NCBI GenBank assembly: GCA_002405805.1
Contig: DHMN01000028.1
Coordinates: 1-64,000 of the forward strand
Length of the DNA stretch: 64,000 bases
Direction of reading: 5' to 3'
DNA from: Cyanobacteria bacterium UBA4641
Lineage (GTDB): Bacteria; Cyanobacteriota; Vampirovibrionia; Gastranaerophilales; Gastranaerophilaceae
Positions 50,520 through 58,480 of this stretch are shown here, one piece after another. The position numbers and the translations under genes were made by a program. The notes under the pieces are model-generated. The model worked only from the letters and a program-made list of their open reading frames with translations, searched no databases and had not been told where the DNA came from. Positions within the stretch are counted from its first letter, which is position 1. Every line of letters starts with the position of its first letter.

Positions 50520-51680
50520 ATGAAGAAAATCCTGAGCTTTATAATTATGTTTACAATGATATTTTCTAATGCGCTAATGGTTACTGCCGATGAGCCTTTA
50601 AAAGGTACGGTTTCAGAAACCGGACAATACAAAAATGACCAAAGTGACATTTTTACAGGCAAAGTCGAAACCCTTAACCGCAAAGAAATAATAAACATGA
50701 CCGTTTCACAGGTTTTGGATTCGTCCATTTCCATTGAAGGGGATGAGTTTTTCGCCGAAGTTACGGATGATGTTTATAGCAACAAAGGCATAATCATTCC
50801 AAAAGGAACACTTGCACACGGAAAACTTACAAACACAACAGCTCCGGGAAGAATGGGTAAAGAGGCTACGATGGATTTGTCTTTTGACTATTTAGTCACT
50901 CCTGATGGGCGCGAAATTCCGATAGAAGGAACAATGACAACAAAACTTCACCCAGTAACTCAAGGTGCTAAAATTGTTGCTCAAGATGTTGGCTATACTG
51001 TTGCAGGTGGTGCTGTAGGTGGTCTGATGGCACTAAATTGGCTTGGACTGGGGGCTGCAATTGCATCTCAAGGATATACATTAGCAGGCGGTGCGGCAGT
51101 AGGCGGTGTTGCAGGTTTGAGCGTTGCACTAATCAGAAAAGGCAACCACGTACTAATTGCTCCCGGAGATGAAATTAAGGTTAAAATAAACACTTCTGTT
51201 GATTTACCTGTATATAAAGAAGATGCACTTAAACAAGAAGAAGTTTTGTATAAAGGTTTAGACATAAATATAAATAACATAAAACACGAAAAAGACCCAT
51301 TTGGGGAGGTTAATACAATTACTTTGACCGTTTTGATATCAAATATGTCGGACAAAACACTTTCCGGCTTTGATATGGCATTGGTAAACGATTACAACGC
51401 AAAATTCAGCCCATCAATTTTTGGAAACACAAAATTGATGTTTCGCCAAATAAAACCTGGCGACAAGCTGGTTGAAAATGTTTCATTTGCCGTTGATAAT
51501 ATCAACAGAAAATATTGGTTGACTTTTTATGACAGAAAAACCAATCAGGTAATAACAAAAATTTCTGTCGATAATGCTTACAGAAATTTACCGGAAAAAG
51601 TTAAAAAGAAAAACGAAAAAATACGAACAAAAAAACGTAATTACAAAAAAGACGAAGACTTTATGGATATGGATTTTTAG
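50520..51680 (+). CDS. Exported protein with VirB10/TrbI-like beta module and glycine zipper
   Basis: 386 residues. The frame is open from 50415, but the ATG at 50520 gives a signal peptide (MKKILSFIIMFTMIFSNALM then VTADEP). The beta module has FFAEVTDDVYSNKGIIIPKG then TLAHGKLTN, a LVTPDGREIPIEG strand, a glycine-rich pair of helices (YTVAGGAVGGLMALNWLGLG and AGGAAVGGVAGLSVALI, glycine-zipper-like) and GDEIKVKINTSVDLPVY. The C-terminal 120 residues form a second beta domain with a Lys-rich tail. Related to the 42802 protein. Likely cell-envelope associated. Confidence 0.65.
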   Translation: MKKILSFIIMFTMIFSNALMVTADEPLKGTVSETGQYKNDQSDIFTGKVETLNRKEIINMTVSQVLDSSISIEGDEFFAEVTDDVYSNKGIIIPKGTLAHGKLTNTTAPGRMGKEATMDLSFDYLVTPDGREIPIEGTMTTKLHPVTQGAKIVAQDVGYTVAGGAVGGLMALNWLGLGAAIASQGYTLAGGAAVGGVAGLSVALIRKGNHVLIAPGDEIKVKINTSVDLPVYKEDALKQEEVLYKGLDININNIKHEKDPFGEVNTITLTVLISNMSDKTLSGFDMALVNDYNAKFSPSIFGNTKLMFRQIKPGDKLVENVSFAVDNINRKYWLTFYDRKTNQVITKISVDNAYRNLPEKVKKKNEKIRTKKRNYKKDEDFMDMDF

Positions 51681-51790
51681 TCCCTTATTTGCCCCATTAT
51701 ACTTGTAGTTTTGTAAATTTTTAAAGAGGGGACTTGTAAAAAATCTATTTTATATTACAATTATAGTAAATAGTACAGTAGGAGGAAAAC

Positions 51791-52135
51791 ATGGTCTGCG
51801 GATCTCTCGAAATCGAAATTTTAAACACTTTTTGGAACTTAACAGCTATTGATGAAGATGTTGATATCTCAATTCAAGACGTAGTAGATGAGTTGTCTAA
51901 AAACGGCACCGAAAGAGCTTATACAACGATTAAAACTGTAATGGACAGACTTGTTACAAAAAGTATTCTTGTAAGATATAAGGTTGGTAAAAAATTCTTC
52001 TATAAAGCAACTATGGACAAACGCGAAATGGCATTAGATATGATGCATGAGTTTGCTGATAATTTCTTTAACGGTAATTATGCCGATATGGTTCGCTTTG
52101 TTGAACATGAAACAGTTGAACTGTTAGTTAAGTAA
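51791..52135 (+). CDS. BlaI/MecI/CopY family winged-helix repressor
   Basis: 114 residues. SLEIEILNTFWNLTAIDEDV then ERAYTTIKTVMDRLVTKSIL and VRYKVGKKFFYKATMDKREM fit the penicillinase-repressor fold. Family members release DNA after proteolysis by a BlaR1-type sensor or after copper binding; no such sensor gene is adjacent. TAGGAGG precedes the ATG. A TTAC-N7-GTAA element (51755-51769) upstream could be the operator. First gene of a three-gene operon. Confidence 0.88.
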   Translation: MVCGSLEIEILNTFWNLTAIDEDVDISIQDVVDELSKNGTERAYTTIKTVMDRLVTKSILVRYKVGKKFFYKATMDKREMALDMMHEFADNFFNGNYADMVRFVEHETVELLVK

Positions 52136-52140
52136 TAAAA

Positions 52141-52527
52141 ATGAGCGGAAATATTTCTGATAGAAAAACTGTCGCAGATTTGTTGCGACGAGTTCGGCTT
52201 GGTTATTGCAGTGTGAAAGATGCGTTGATGTTGTACCCAAAAGATACGACAGATGAGAGTCTTATTGCGGCTTATCATGCGCTTATTCACTACGAGGCAG
52301 ACGAAGATATCAGAAGACGCGACAGTTTATATAAAGAAGAACAGGATGACTACATAGAATTTTTGTCATATATTTTAGACAGGGGAGAAGACCTGCCTGA
52401 AAATATTATTGCAAACTATAAAAAATACTATGATTCAGCGCCGATTCTTCACAAAAATACCCCATCAGGATTTTTCAAAGGTTTTTGGAAAACATTAAAT
52501 ACAGGATTTAGAAGGAGAAAGGAATGA
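52141..52527 (+). CDS. Hypothetical protein of the BlaI operon
   Basis: 128 residues: VADLLRRVRLGYCSVKDALM then LYPKDTTDESLIAAYHALIH and YIEFLSYILDRGEDLPENII, helical and soluble, ending in a basic segment NTGFRRRKE. Not recognised. It starts 5 nt after the BlaI stop and overlaps the next gene by 4 bases, so it is translated as part of the operon. Confidence 0.65.
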   Translation: MSGNISDRKTVADLLRRVRLGYCSVKDALMLYPKDTTDESLIAAYHALIHYEADEDIRRRDSLYKEEQDDYIEFLSYILDRGEDLPENIIANYKKYYDSAPILHKNTPSGFFKGFWKTLNTGFRRRKE

Positions 52528-53567
52528 AAAAGTTATTAGTATCACTGGCAATTTTAGTTGCTATGATTGGCGGACTTTCATCAGCACAAGCTCAAGAAAT
52601 TAAGTCTATTGAAGTTTTGCCTACAATGAATACACAAAGCACAGCTCAAAACAGAATTTGGGTTGGAACTTTTCAACTTGTTTGGAACGAACTTACTGAT
52701 AAAATTGTAAAAGCACCTGTAAAATTCTTTGATTTTGATTCACAAATGGCAACTGATTTGAACCAAAAGCAGTTCAAAAAATCAAACATAAATGCAAAAT
52801 CATATTATGTAAAATCTGGAATAGTTTCACCTGCTTTAAAAGCTGAAATCGAAAAAAATATCAAAGCAAAATTCAACGAAACAAGCGAGATTTTAAAAAT
52901 GTTTGATTTTGCATACAATCCGGACAAAATTTTTGTTTACGCAATGCTAAAGAAAGATTTCAAATTCACAAATGCGTTTGACAAACTATCAACAAGCAAC
53001 TTCGGCAACAGTCGCGAAATGGTTAATTACTTTGGTATAAACGATAACAGCAACAAAAAATTATACAAAAACGTAAACGTATTATTCTATAACGGTTATG
53101 ACGATTTTGCCGTAAAACTTTATACAAAAGGCAAAGACGAAGTATTGCTTTATAGAACAAATGCCGATGAAACTTTTGACAAATACTATGCTGAAATGAA
53201 CGAAAAAACCACAAAATATAGCGGTGACAGAAACTTTGTTAAAAACGATACTTTGACTGTTCCTGATATCAAATTGTATCAAGAAACAAGTTTTGATGAA
53301 CTTGAAGGACACCAAATTATCGGCACAAATATGCAAATCGACAAAACTATCGAAACTGTCGACTTTAGAATGAATAACGAAGGCGTTAAGCTAAAAAGTG
53401 AAGCAGCTATTATGGTAAGATGCACATCTCTTGCACCTCGCGATGGTAGAGATTTCACATTCAATAACAACTTTGTACTGTTCTTAGTTGAAAAAGGTCA
53501 AAAAACACCTTACTATGCAATGAAAGTAAGTGATGTCGCAACCCTAAACAAAACAGGCAGAGAATAA
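52524..53567 (+). CDS. Exported protein with possible serpin-like fold
   Basis: 347 residues. Signal peptide MKKLLVSLAILVAMIGGLSS then AQAQ. Several segments follow serpin order: NRIWVGTFQLVWNELTDKIV near the mature start, DTLTVPDIKLYQETSFDELE (serpin 'vP.f.....dL...L'), then TVDFRMNNEGVKLKSEAAIM (hinge-like 'vnEeGt.A.a.t') followed by FNNNFVLFLVEKGQKTPYYA ('F.fdrPFlf.i.......ilf.G.v'). Length (about 320 mature residues) is slightly short for a serpin. The region after the hinge, VRCTSLAPRDGRDF, would be the reactive loop and contains a cysteine. Assignment is tentative. Confidence 0.5.
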   Translation: MKKLLVSLAILVAMIGGLSSAQAQEIKSIEVLPTMNTQSTAQNRIWVGTFQLVWNELTDKIVKAPVKFFDFDSQMATDLNQKQFKKSNINAKSYYVKSGIVSPALKAEIEKNIKAKFNETSEILKMFDFAYNPDKIFVYAMLKKDFKFTNAFDKLSTSNFGNSREMVNYFGINDNSNKKLYKNVNVLFYNGYDDFAVKLYTKGKDEVLLYRTNADETFDKYYAEMNEKTTKYSGDRNFVKNDTLTVPDIKLYQETSFDELEGHQIIGTNMQIDKTIETVDFRMNNEGVKLKSEAAIMVRCTSLAPRDGRDFTFNNNFVLFLVEKGQKTPYYAMKVSDVATLNKTGRE

Positions 53568-53994
53568 TATAAATAGATTTTATAATGAAAGCTTAGAAAA
53601 TTTGCGGTCGAAAAATCTCACGCAAATTTTCTTGCTATTTAAGGGGATTAAAATAAACAGGTCAGTATGTCCGCCCCTAGTGGGCGGACCGAAATCTCTG
53701 ATTTCGAGGTGGGGGATTATGACATATTTGTTGTGGATTACCACGTCATTCCGTCAAGACTTGTGATAAAATTCAACTACGCCTCGCATTAAACGTGTCT
53801 CCGAGCCTGACAACATATCCTGCAGATAGCCAATCAAATTGGCAGGCTGCTCCGCACTCTGCTCGGCTTGGTTTTCCTCGTAATAACGTAAAAAGCTTGC
53901 CCTCTTGCCTTTCGTTGAATTGTAACAAATTCTTAACATACACATCAAAAAAATTAAAGTTTCACATAAAAAGTGTCGATATATAAAATGTAAT
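53568..53994. repeat. Intergenic cluster of palindromes
   Basis: No gene is supported; the 64-codon minus-strand frame at 53754-53948 lies inside repeats. Seen here: the inner hairpin of the long palindrome in reverse orientation, AAGCTTAGAAAATTTGCG / CGCAAATTTTCTTGCT (53589-53636); a GC-rich hairpin with arms GTCCGCCC and GGGCGGAC (53669-53689) next to CGAAATC-tct-GATTTCG (53690-53706); and a second repeat type from GGATTACCACGTCATTCCGTC-like (53736) to CTCGTAATAACG (53878-53889), enclosing GCATTAAACGTG and CGCACTCTGCTC. Confidence 0.65.
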
Positions 53995-54072
53995 TAAACA
54001 AAACTAATTTTCCTCCTTTTTCCCCTACTACTAACTAACCTACTAAATGGAACCCTAATCGGTTCCTTTTTT
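53995..54072 (+). ncRNA. Candidate small RNA with anti-Shine-Dalgarno segment
   Basis: About 78 nt. A TATAAA/TAAAAT -10 box (53982-53989) precedes it, and a compact terminator GGAACC-ctaatc-GGTTCC-TTTTTT (54049-54072) ends it, with no ORF in between. The single-stranded middle reads UUUUCCUCCUUUUUCCCC, complementary to the AAAGGAGG-type ribosome-binding sites used in this window, followed by an unstructured C/U/A-rich tract. The architecture recalls Yfr1 of cyanobacteria and other C-rich regulatory RNAs, although the Yfr1 core motif is not identical. Confidence 0.5.
54049..54072 (+). terminator. Rho-independent terminator of the candidate small RNA
   Basis: Perfect 6-bp stem GGAACC/GGTTCC, loop CTAATC, then TTTTTT. 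No protein gene lies upstream within 480 bp on this strand. Confidence 0.85.
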
Positions 54073-54082
54073 ATTGACTAAA

Positions 54083-54115
54083 AAAGTGGGCGAAGGCTAA
54101 ATGCCTTCGTCCTTT
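54083..54115 (-). terminator. Terminator of the cupin gene
   Basis: On the minus strand GACGAAGGC-attta-GCCTTCGCC followed by CACTTTTTT, 20-50 nt after the cupin stop codon. Confidence 0.75.
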
Positions 54116-54137
54116 CGTTATGACCAAACGAACTATA

Positions 54138-54443
54138 CTAAATTTTCACCAACAAAAACTTTGAATCCTTTTTGGCAAATACTTTATGCTCAGTATCTTT
54201 TTTAAACATAATCATCTCACCTTTATCAAGGGTAAATTTTTCGGCATCAAAATGCAATTCAATTTCACCATCAAGAACATACACAGCGGCATCTTCAACA
54301 GATGTATGAGTGTCGATAATTTCATTTTTCTTTATTGCAACGATATTCAAACTGCTGGTGTTATGCTCCATCAGAGTTTTTCTTTTGAATGGTTCATTAT
54401 CCAAATGAACAAGTTCTTTTGCTTTTAAAACATTGTAAAACAT
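54138..54443 (-). CDS. Cupin domain protein
   Basis: 101 residues, one small beta-barrel: NEIIDTHTSVEDAAVYVLDG then EIELHFDAEKFTLDKGEMIM. The first cupin motif is reduced (H-T-S-x-E-D-A) and the second has DTEHKVFA with a histidine, so metal binding is possible but incomplete. AGGAGG lies before the ATG. It is 74 bp downstream of a flavodoxin gene on the same strand, suggesting a shared redox or stress role, which is inference. Confidence 0.85.
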   Translation of the reverse strand: MFYNVLKAKELVHLDNEPFKRKTLMEHNTSSLNIVAIKKNEIIDTHTSVEDAAVYVLDGEIELHFDAEKFTLDKGEMIMFKKDTEHKVFAKKDSKFLLVKI

Positions 54444-54516
54444 TAAAATTCCTCCTGTTTTGTTTCAAATTCATTAAAACAACTACAGAAGGAATTTTCA
54501 TTCGACATTGTGGGGA

Positions 54517-54993
54517 TTAATTAATTTTCAAACTTTTCAACCATTGGCTAACATCGGCATCGGTTGCAGAATCTTCGTAACTGGTAAATCCTGTTTCAAC
54601 TGAGGCTGATGGCGCAAGTTTTTGCATATCCGAATAAGTTTCAGATGCTCCGCCACCACCATGAGTGCAGAACGGCGCAATTGTTTTTCCGCCAAAATCG
54701 TTATTTGCGATGAAAGATTTCACAGCAGGAGCCATTGTATACCACCAAACCGGAGTTCCGATAAATATTGTATCGTATGATGAAACATCACCGTTTTCAA
54801 CCAATTCCGGCAATATGTTTTTCATTTTTTCTTCTTTTGCTTCATTTACAACTTCATTGTATGAATTTGGATATTCTTTAACTGTTTTAATTTCAAAAAT
54901 ATCACAATCTAATTGTTTTTGAATTTTTTCGGCTACAGCCTTTGTGTTTCCTGAGAATGAATAAAATGCTACTAAAATTTTTTTATTTGACAT
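54517..54993 (-). CDS. Flavodoxin
   Basis: 158 residues from ATG 54993 (AAGGAG upstream; the earlier ATG at 55011 overlaps the ribosome-binding site). FMN phosphate loop FYSFSGNTKAVAEKIQ, then YDTIFIGTPVWWYTMAPAVK and CTHGGGGASETYSDMQKLAP around the flavin ring. This is the long-chain-like flavodoxin_4 type, an electron carrier. Confidence 0.92.
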   Translation of the reverse strand: MSNKKILVAFYSFSGNTKAVAEKIQKQLDCDIFEIKTVKEYPNSYNEVVNEAKEEKMKNILPELVENGDVSSYDTIFIGTPVWWYTMAPAVKSFIANNDFGGKTIAPFCTHGGGGASETYSDMQKLAPSASVETGFTSYEDSATDADVSQWLKSLKIN

Positions 54994-55113
54994 AAATTCT
55001 CCTTTCATCATAGTATTATTTTAAATCCTGATAGTTACTCTCAGTCAAGTGTTGATTTTTAATTGTTAAAATTATTAAATATTGGCAAAAATTTTTATTC
55101 ACGGTTTTATTTA

Positions 55114-55122
55114 TGATAAAAT
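55114..55122 (+). promoter_or_regulatory. Extended -10 promoter of the lysozyme-like gene
   Basis: TGA-TAAAAT ending 18 nt before the ATG at 55141; AAGGA lies in the short leader. Confidence 0.6.
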
Positions 55123-55140
55123 AACTGTGCAAAAAGGATA

Positions 55141-55938
55141 ATGAATATGCGAATACCCCCAATAAGACATAATCCAGCGGTAACTACCGCCGTTTCGATT
55201 GTAAAAAATGGCAAACACGCCGTAAAACATGTTGTGAAACAAGCCGTTAAACAAGCTATGGCGCAAACTTCAAAATACGCAATGCCATTGCCTAAAAAAG
55301 AAACTAACAAAGCTGTAACAGTTTTATTAGCGGCAACAACACTGGTTCCGCAAATCAGTACAAGATTAGCCAAAATGGCAAGTGAACACGCAGAACCGAT
55401 TGTGAATAGCGGTGATACATTTATTCGCAGAGCACCAACTAAAAAAGTTAAAGCAGCCGCAAAAAAAATTGTTCGCCCAAGTATTCCAAAATCAGCACGG
55501 ACAGCAAAACTTATGGGTACAATAGAAAATTATGATGATAGCTTAACATCATCTTTTAACGAATTGCTACTGGATAACGAAAAGAAGAAAAATCCGCTAA
55601 ATGGCAAAGCTAAAGTATTTTTGAAAAAAGCAAAAGAATACAATGTTAATCCTGCGGTTTTGATGGCAATTGCAATGCACGAATCTGCAAGAGGAGCATC
55701 CGAGGCTGCAAAAGTGAAACGTAATGTTGGCGGTGTAATGGGCGCTAAGGGTTTAAAGAAATTTAAAAGCGTAGATAGTTGTATTGAAGAAATGGCGCAA
55801 ATTATCTCTAAACATCACCAAGAATCTAATATTAATACCGTTGAAGAGTTGGCAAATGCCGGCAAATACTGTACAAAATCCGAAGCCAAAGAGTGGACAA
55901 CCGGAGTAATGTATTACATACAAAATCTTTTGAGCTAA
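55141..55938 (+). CDS. Glucosaminidase/lysozyme-like domain protein
   Basis: 265 residues. The first 110 are basic and Ala/Lys-rich (KHAVKHVVKQAVKQAMAQTS) without a clear signal peptide. The C-terminal 110 form a goose-lysozyme/glucosaminidase-like helical domain: FLKKAKEYNVNPAVLMAIAM, HESARGASEAAKVKRNVGGV and SVDSCIEEMAQIISKHH. The glutamate in AMHESARGA is the likely catalytic acid and NVGGVMGAKG corresponds to the 'NN.gG...' segment of the fold. It probably cleaves peptidoglycan; how it would reach the periplasm is unclear. AAGGA precedes the ATG. Confidence 0.7.
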   Translation: MNMRIPPIRHNPAVTTAVSIVKNGKHAVKHVVKQAVKQAMAQTSKYAMPLPKKETNKAVTVLLAATTLVPQISTRLAKMASEHAEPIVNSGDTFIRRAPTKKVKAAAKKIVRPSIPKSARTAKLMGTIENYDDSLTSSFNELLLDNEKKKNPLNGKAKVFLKKAKEYNVNPAVLMAIAMHESARGASEAAKVKRNVGGVMGAKGLKKFKSVDSCIEEMAQIISKHHQESNINTVEELANAGKYCTKSEAKEWTTGVMYYIQNLLS

Positions 55939-55945
55939 TCAAAAT

Positions 55946-55990
55946 AAAACCCGACACCTGCAATCAATGCAAGTGTCGAGCTTTTGGGTG
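55946..55990. terminator. Bidirectional terminator between lysozyme-like and SLH genes
   Basis: CGACACCTGCA / TGCAAGTGTCG stem (one mismatch) with AAAAC..GCTTTTGGG flanks; T-rich on both strands. Confidence 0.75.
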
Positions 55991-56013
55991 ATGAAGATTA
56001 AACTAAGTTCCGG

Positions 56014-58041
56014 TTATTCGTTACAACCGAATGCAATAGTAACGTGTTCCCTAGGATTTACTGCAGATATTTTATATCCGCGAGGGTCAACAAGGTAAGC
56101 AAATTCATCACCTGTAGTTTGGAACAAGCCCATAGTACCAGATAGAGCAGTTCTTGTTACGTCAATCGGTGCCTTAACGGTTTCAAACAAACCATCGCCC
56201 AAACTTCTTGCAGCAGCTCCGAATTGACCTTGGAAAGCGTGACCGAGCATATAACCTGCATCGTTAGATACGTTTTCTACAGCGTTACCAACGTTTGTGA
56301 TGATACCGCCTGCAGTTCTACCGACAACACCAACCAAAGAACCTGCCCAAGTGAATGGCATTTCAACTACTCTTGCTACAGGGTTTACATTTTTAGATTT
56401 ATTTACCTGAGCTTGCAAGATTTGTTTAGGTAATTTAGTTTTGCAATCACCGTTTTTGATTTCTGTGAAAGCAAGTTTCAATGCTCCTTTTTCACAGCCT
56501 GAAGGTCTGATTACTTCAACAACCTGACCTGTAACGGTTGAACCGCAAGGATAAGTTACGCCGTTGATAGTAATATCTTCAAGAGTGTTTGCTCTAAAGT
56601 ATTGACCTACGTGAGAAGATTTTGCTGTCAATTGGTCAATCATTGAAAGTTTCAATGTTGGGATTTTTACGATTTCTTCGTGTTCAATCAACGCATTTTT
56701 CTCTATCGGACAAGCAGGACAAATATTGTTTGCTGTTTTCGGATTTGTGTCATAACCAAGAGCTACACGAACAGTTTGCATCATTGATGCGATATCAGCA
56801 CGAGATGCATCTTTGTTTGGCATAATCATGTTTGGTGTAGGTGAATCTTTCAATGCACCGTTTTGCAAAGATTTTGCTACAGGAATTCTTGCCCATTCAG
56901 GAACTTTGTTTCCGTCAGCATATTTGCTCAAGATTTCATTCGCTTTACATTTATCGATGTCACAGTTCATACCTTTTGCAATTGATGTCAACGCTTCTAC
57001 ACGTGAAACATTTGCTTTTGGTTTGAATGTTTTGTTTGGATAACCTTTCAAAAGATTTTCGTCAACGGCTTTTGCAATTGCAACATTTGCCCAGTTGTTA
57101 CGCGGAACATCTTTGAACATTGTTTGTCTATCCATATCACAATTCATGTTGAAACCTTTAACAAGCATTGTTGCAAATTCAGCACGAGAGATGTTTCTGT
57201 TTGGCTTGAATAATCCATCAGGATAACCTACAACAACATCATTTGTTGCCAATTTGTCGATATCACAAGCTGCCCAATGACTGTTAGGAACATCAGGGAA
57301 CATACAACCGCCTAATGGAGCTGCTGCACCTGTGATATTTTGAATTTGTTGCGGAATTTCATAAGGAATTAATGTCTTTTTAACCGCATTAATTGAATTT
57401 GCAGATTGAATGTCTATTGGACAAGCATTGCCATCCATTTTACGTTCGTTTCTGTCTATTGTTATACCATTATATTTGTTAGGCTCTTCGTTCAAGCATG
57501 GCATTTGAGCAGCCGCACCTGTAACTTGTCCGTCAGTTGCAACTGTTGCACCGCTGATGTTTGAAGACATTCTGCTTGCAGGACAGCCTTTCAATTGTTT
57601 TTCTGTTGAAAAGATTGAGTTTGCAGGTTCTCCGACATAGTTGTTTGTACCGTATACAGCTTGCGGATAGCCATAAACTTGTTTCATTTCAGCTTTGTCA
57701 GGTTTTCCTGTTTGCGGACACAATGCAGTTGATGGAACAGCTGGTTTGTCACAGCTTATTTCATCAGGGCATCCGCAATCTTTCTTCTTGGCTGGACATG
57801 GGTCTTTTTTCTTGCAAGGTGCTTCTTGCTTTTTGCATCCACACTCAGGCAAAGCTTTTTTACACTTTGTACAAGTTTGTGGTTGAGCTTGTTCCACAGG
57901 ACATGCAGGACCTGTAACTACCGGTAATTGTTCGGCAGGTGCAGGTGTTTTGCATGGGCAAGCTGCCATTACTGGAGTCAAGGAACACGTTGCTATTCCA
58001 AGCGTAATAGCAGCTGCCAGAGTTAGTTTTTTAATTGACAT
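56014..58041 (-). CDS. Cys-rich exported protein with three S-layer-homology domains
   Basis: 675 residues from ATG 58041 (AAGGAGG upstream; an upstream ATG at 58083 has none). Signal peptide MSIKKLTLAAAITLGIATCS. Residues 25-110 contain about a dozen cysteines in CPC, CTKCKK, CGCKK, CKKKDPCPAKKKDCGCP patterns. Three SLH units follow (FPDVPNSHWAACDIDKLATN; MFKDVPRNNWANVAIAKAVD; YADGNKVPEWARIPVAKSLQ). The C-terminal 190 residues have an I-x-I-x-G-x-x-Y-P-x-GS strand and a glycine-rich helical stretch resembling the 42802/50520 modules. It should bind the cell wall or secondary polymers through SLH; the Cys-rich head could bind metal or crosslink. Confidence 0.82.
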   Translation of the reverse strand: MSIKKLTLAAAITLGIATCSLTPVMAACPCKTPAPAEQLPVVTGPACPVEQAQPQTCTKCKKALPECGCKKQEAPCKKKDPCPAKKKDCGCPDEISCDKPAVPSTALCPQTGKPDKAEMKQVYGYPQAVYGTNNYVGEPANSIFSTEKQLKGCPASRMSSNISGATVATDGQVTGAAAQMPCLNEEPNKYNGITIDRNERKMDGNACPIDIQSANSINAVKKTLIPYEIPQQIQNITGAAAPLGGCMFPDVPNSHWAACDIDKLATNDVVVGYPDGLFKPNRNISRAEFATMLVKGFNMNCDMDRQTMFKDVPRNNWANVAIAKAVDENLLKGYPNKTFKPKANVSRVEALTSIAKGMNCDIDKCKANEILSKYADGNKVPEWARIPVAKSLQNGALKDSPTPNMIMPNKDASRADIASMMQTVRVALGYDTNPKTANNICPACPIEKNALIEHEEIVKIPTLKLSMIDQLTAKSSHVGQYFRANTLEDITINGVTYPCGSTVTGQVVEVIRPSGCEKGALKLAFTEIKNGDCKTKLPKQILQAQVNKSKNVNPVARVVEMPFTWAGSLVGVVGRTAGGIITNVGNAVENVSNDAGYMLGHAFQGQFGAAARSLGDGLFETVKAPIDVTRTALSGTMGLFQTTGDEFAYLVDPRGYKISAVNPREHVTIAFGCNE

Positions 58042-58298
58042 TTTTACCTCCTTGTTTGTGTGAGTTTTGTTTAAAATAAACAAAAGTTTTATTTAAAAAA
58101 CAAACTTATACCAGATTATGTACTTTTCAGGAGGTTTAAAACATTAGCGAAAGTAACTATTCGACAGGCTAATATTTGAACTACTAATATTGTAACAATT
58201 TATTGCAAACACTTGCAATATAAGCAAAATTTTTGTATTCTATTTGTTTATATATATGTGTGTGAAGTTTCAAGCAGTTTACTGCGTGAAGGAGTGTT
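58042..58298. promoter_or_regulatory. Divergent regulatory region of the SLH gene
   Basis: No gene is seen. The region is AT-rich with a strong TTATACC/TAATATTG composition. GGCTAATATTTGAACTACTAATATTG (58168-58193) is a short direct repeat of TAATATT. Promoters for both flanking genes must lie here, but I cannot place them confidently. Confidence 0.4.
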
Positions 58299-58445
58299 AT
58301 GTACAGCAAAGAATTTATGAAATTTTTGTTTGAATATCAAAAAGATGATTTTAAACCTAAAGAACCTGAATGTCGTGAAATTAGGTTTAAGAGTAACCGT
58401 GGTGGGAAATTAGCAGAAGTTTTCGTTACTGAAAAATGTGAATAA
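58299..58445 (+). CDS. Hypothetical small protein, 48 residues
   Basis: MYSKEFMKFLFEYQKDDFKP start and FKSNRGGKLAEVFVTEKCE end; acidic N-terminus, basic middle, two cysteines (PECREIRF and the penultimate EKCE). AAGGAG at 58289-58294 sits 4 nt before the ATG, the best ribosome-binding site in the area, so translation is likely. Not recognised. Confidence 0.6.
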   Translation: MYSKEFMKFLFEYQKDDFKPKEPECREIRFKSNRGGKLAEVFVTEKCE

Positions 58446-58480
58446 TTTACAGACTTTAAACCCCATTTTTAGTCGAAATT

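Noticed and set aside
42802..51680. Type IV secretion or conjugation locus
   Set aside because: Only a VirB10/TrbI-like fold is suggested; no VirB4, VirD4, relaxase or other component is present.
53754..53948. 64-codon minus-strand frame
   Set aside because: It lies entirely in palindromic repeats and has no ribosome-binding site.
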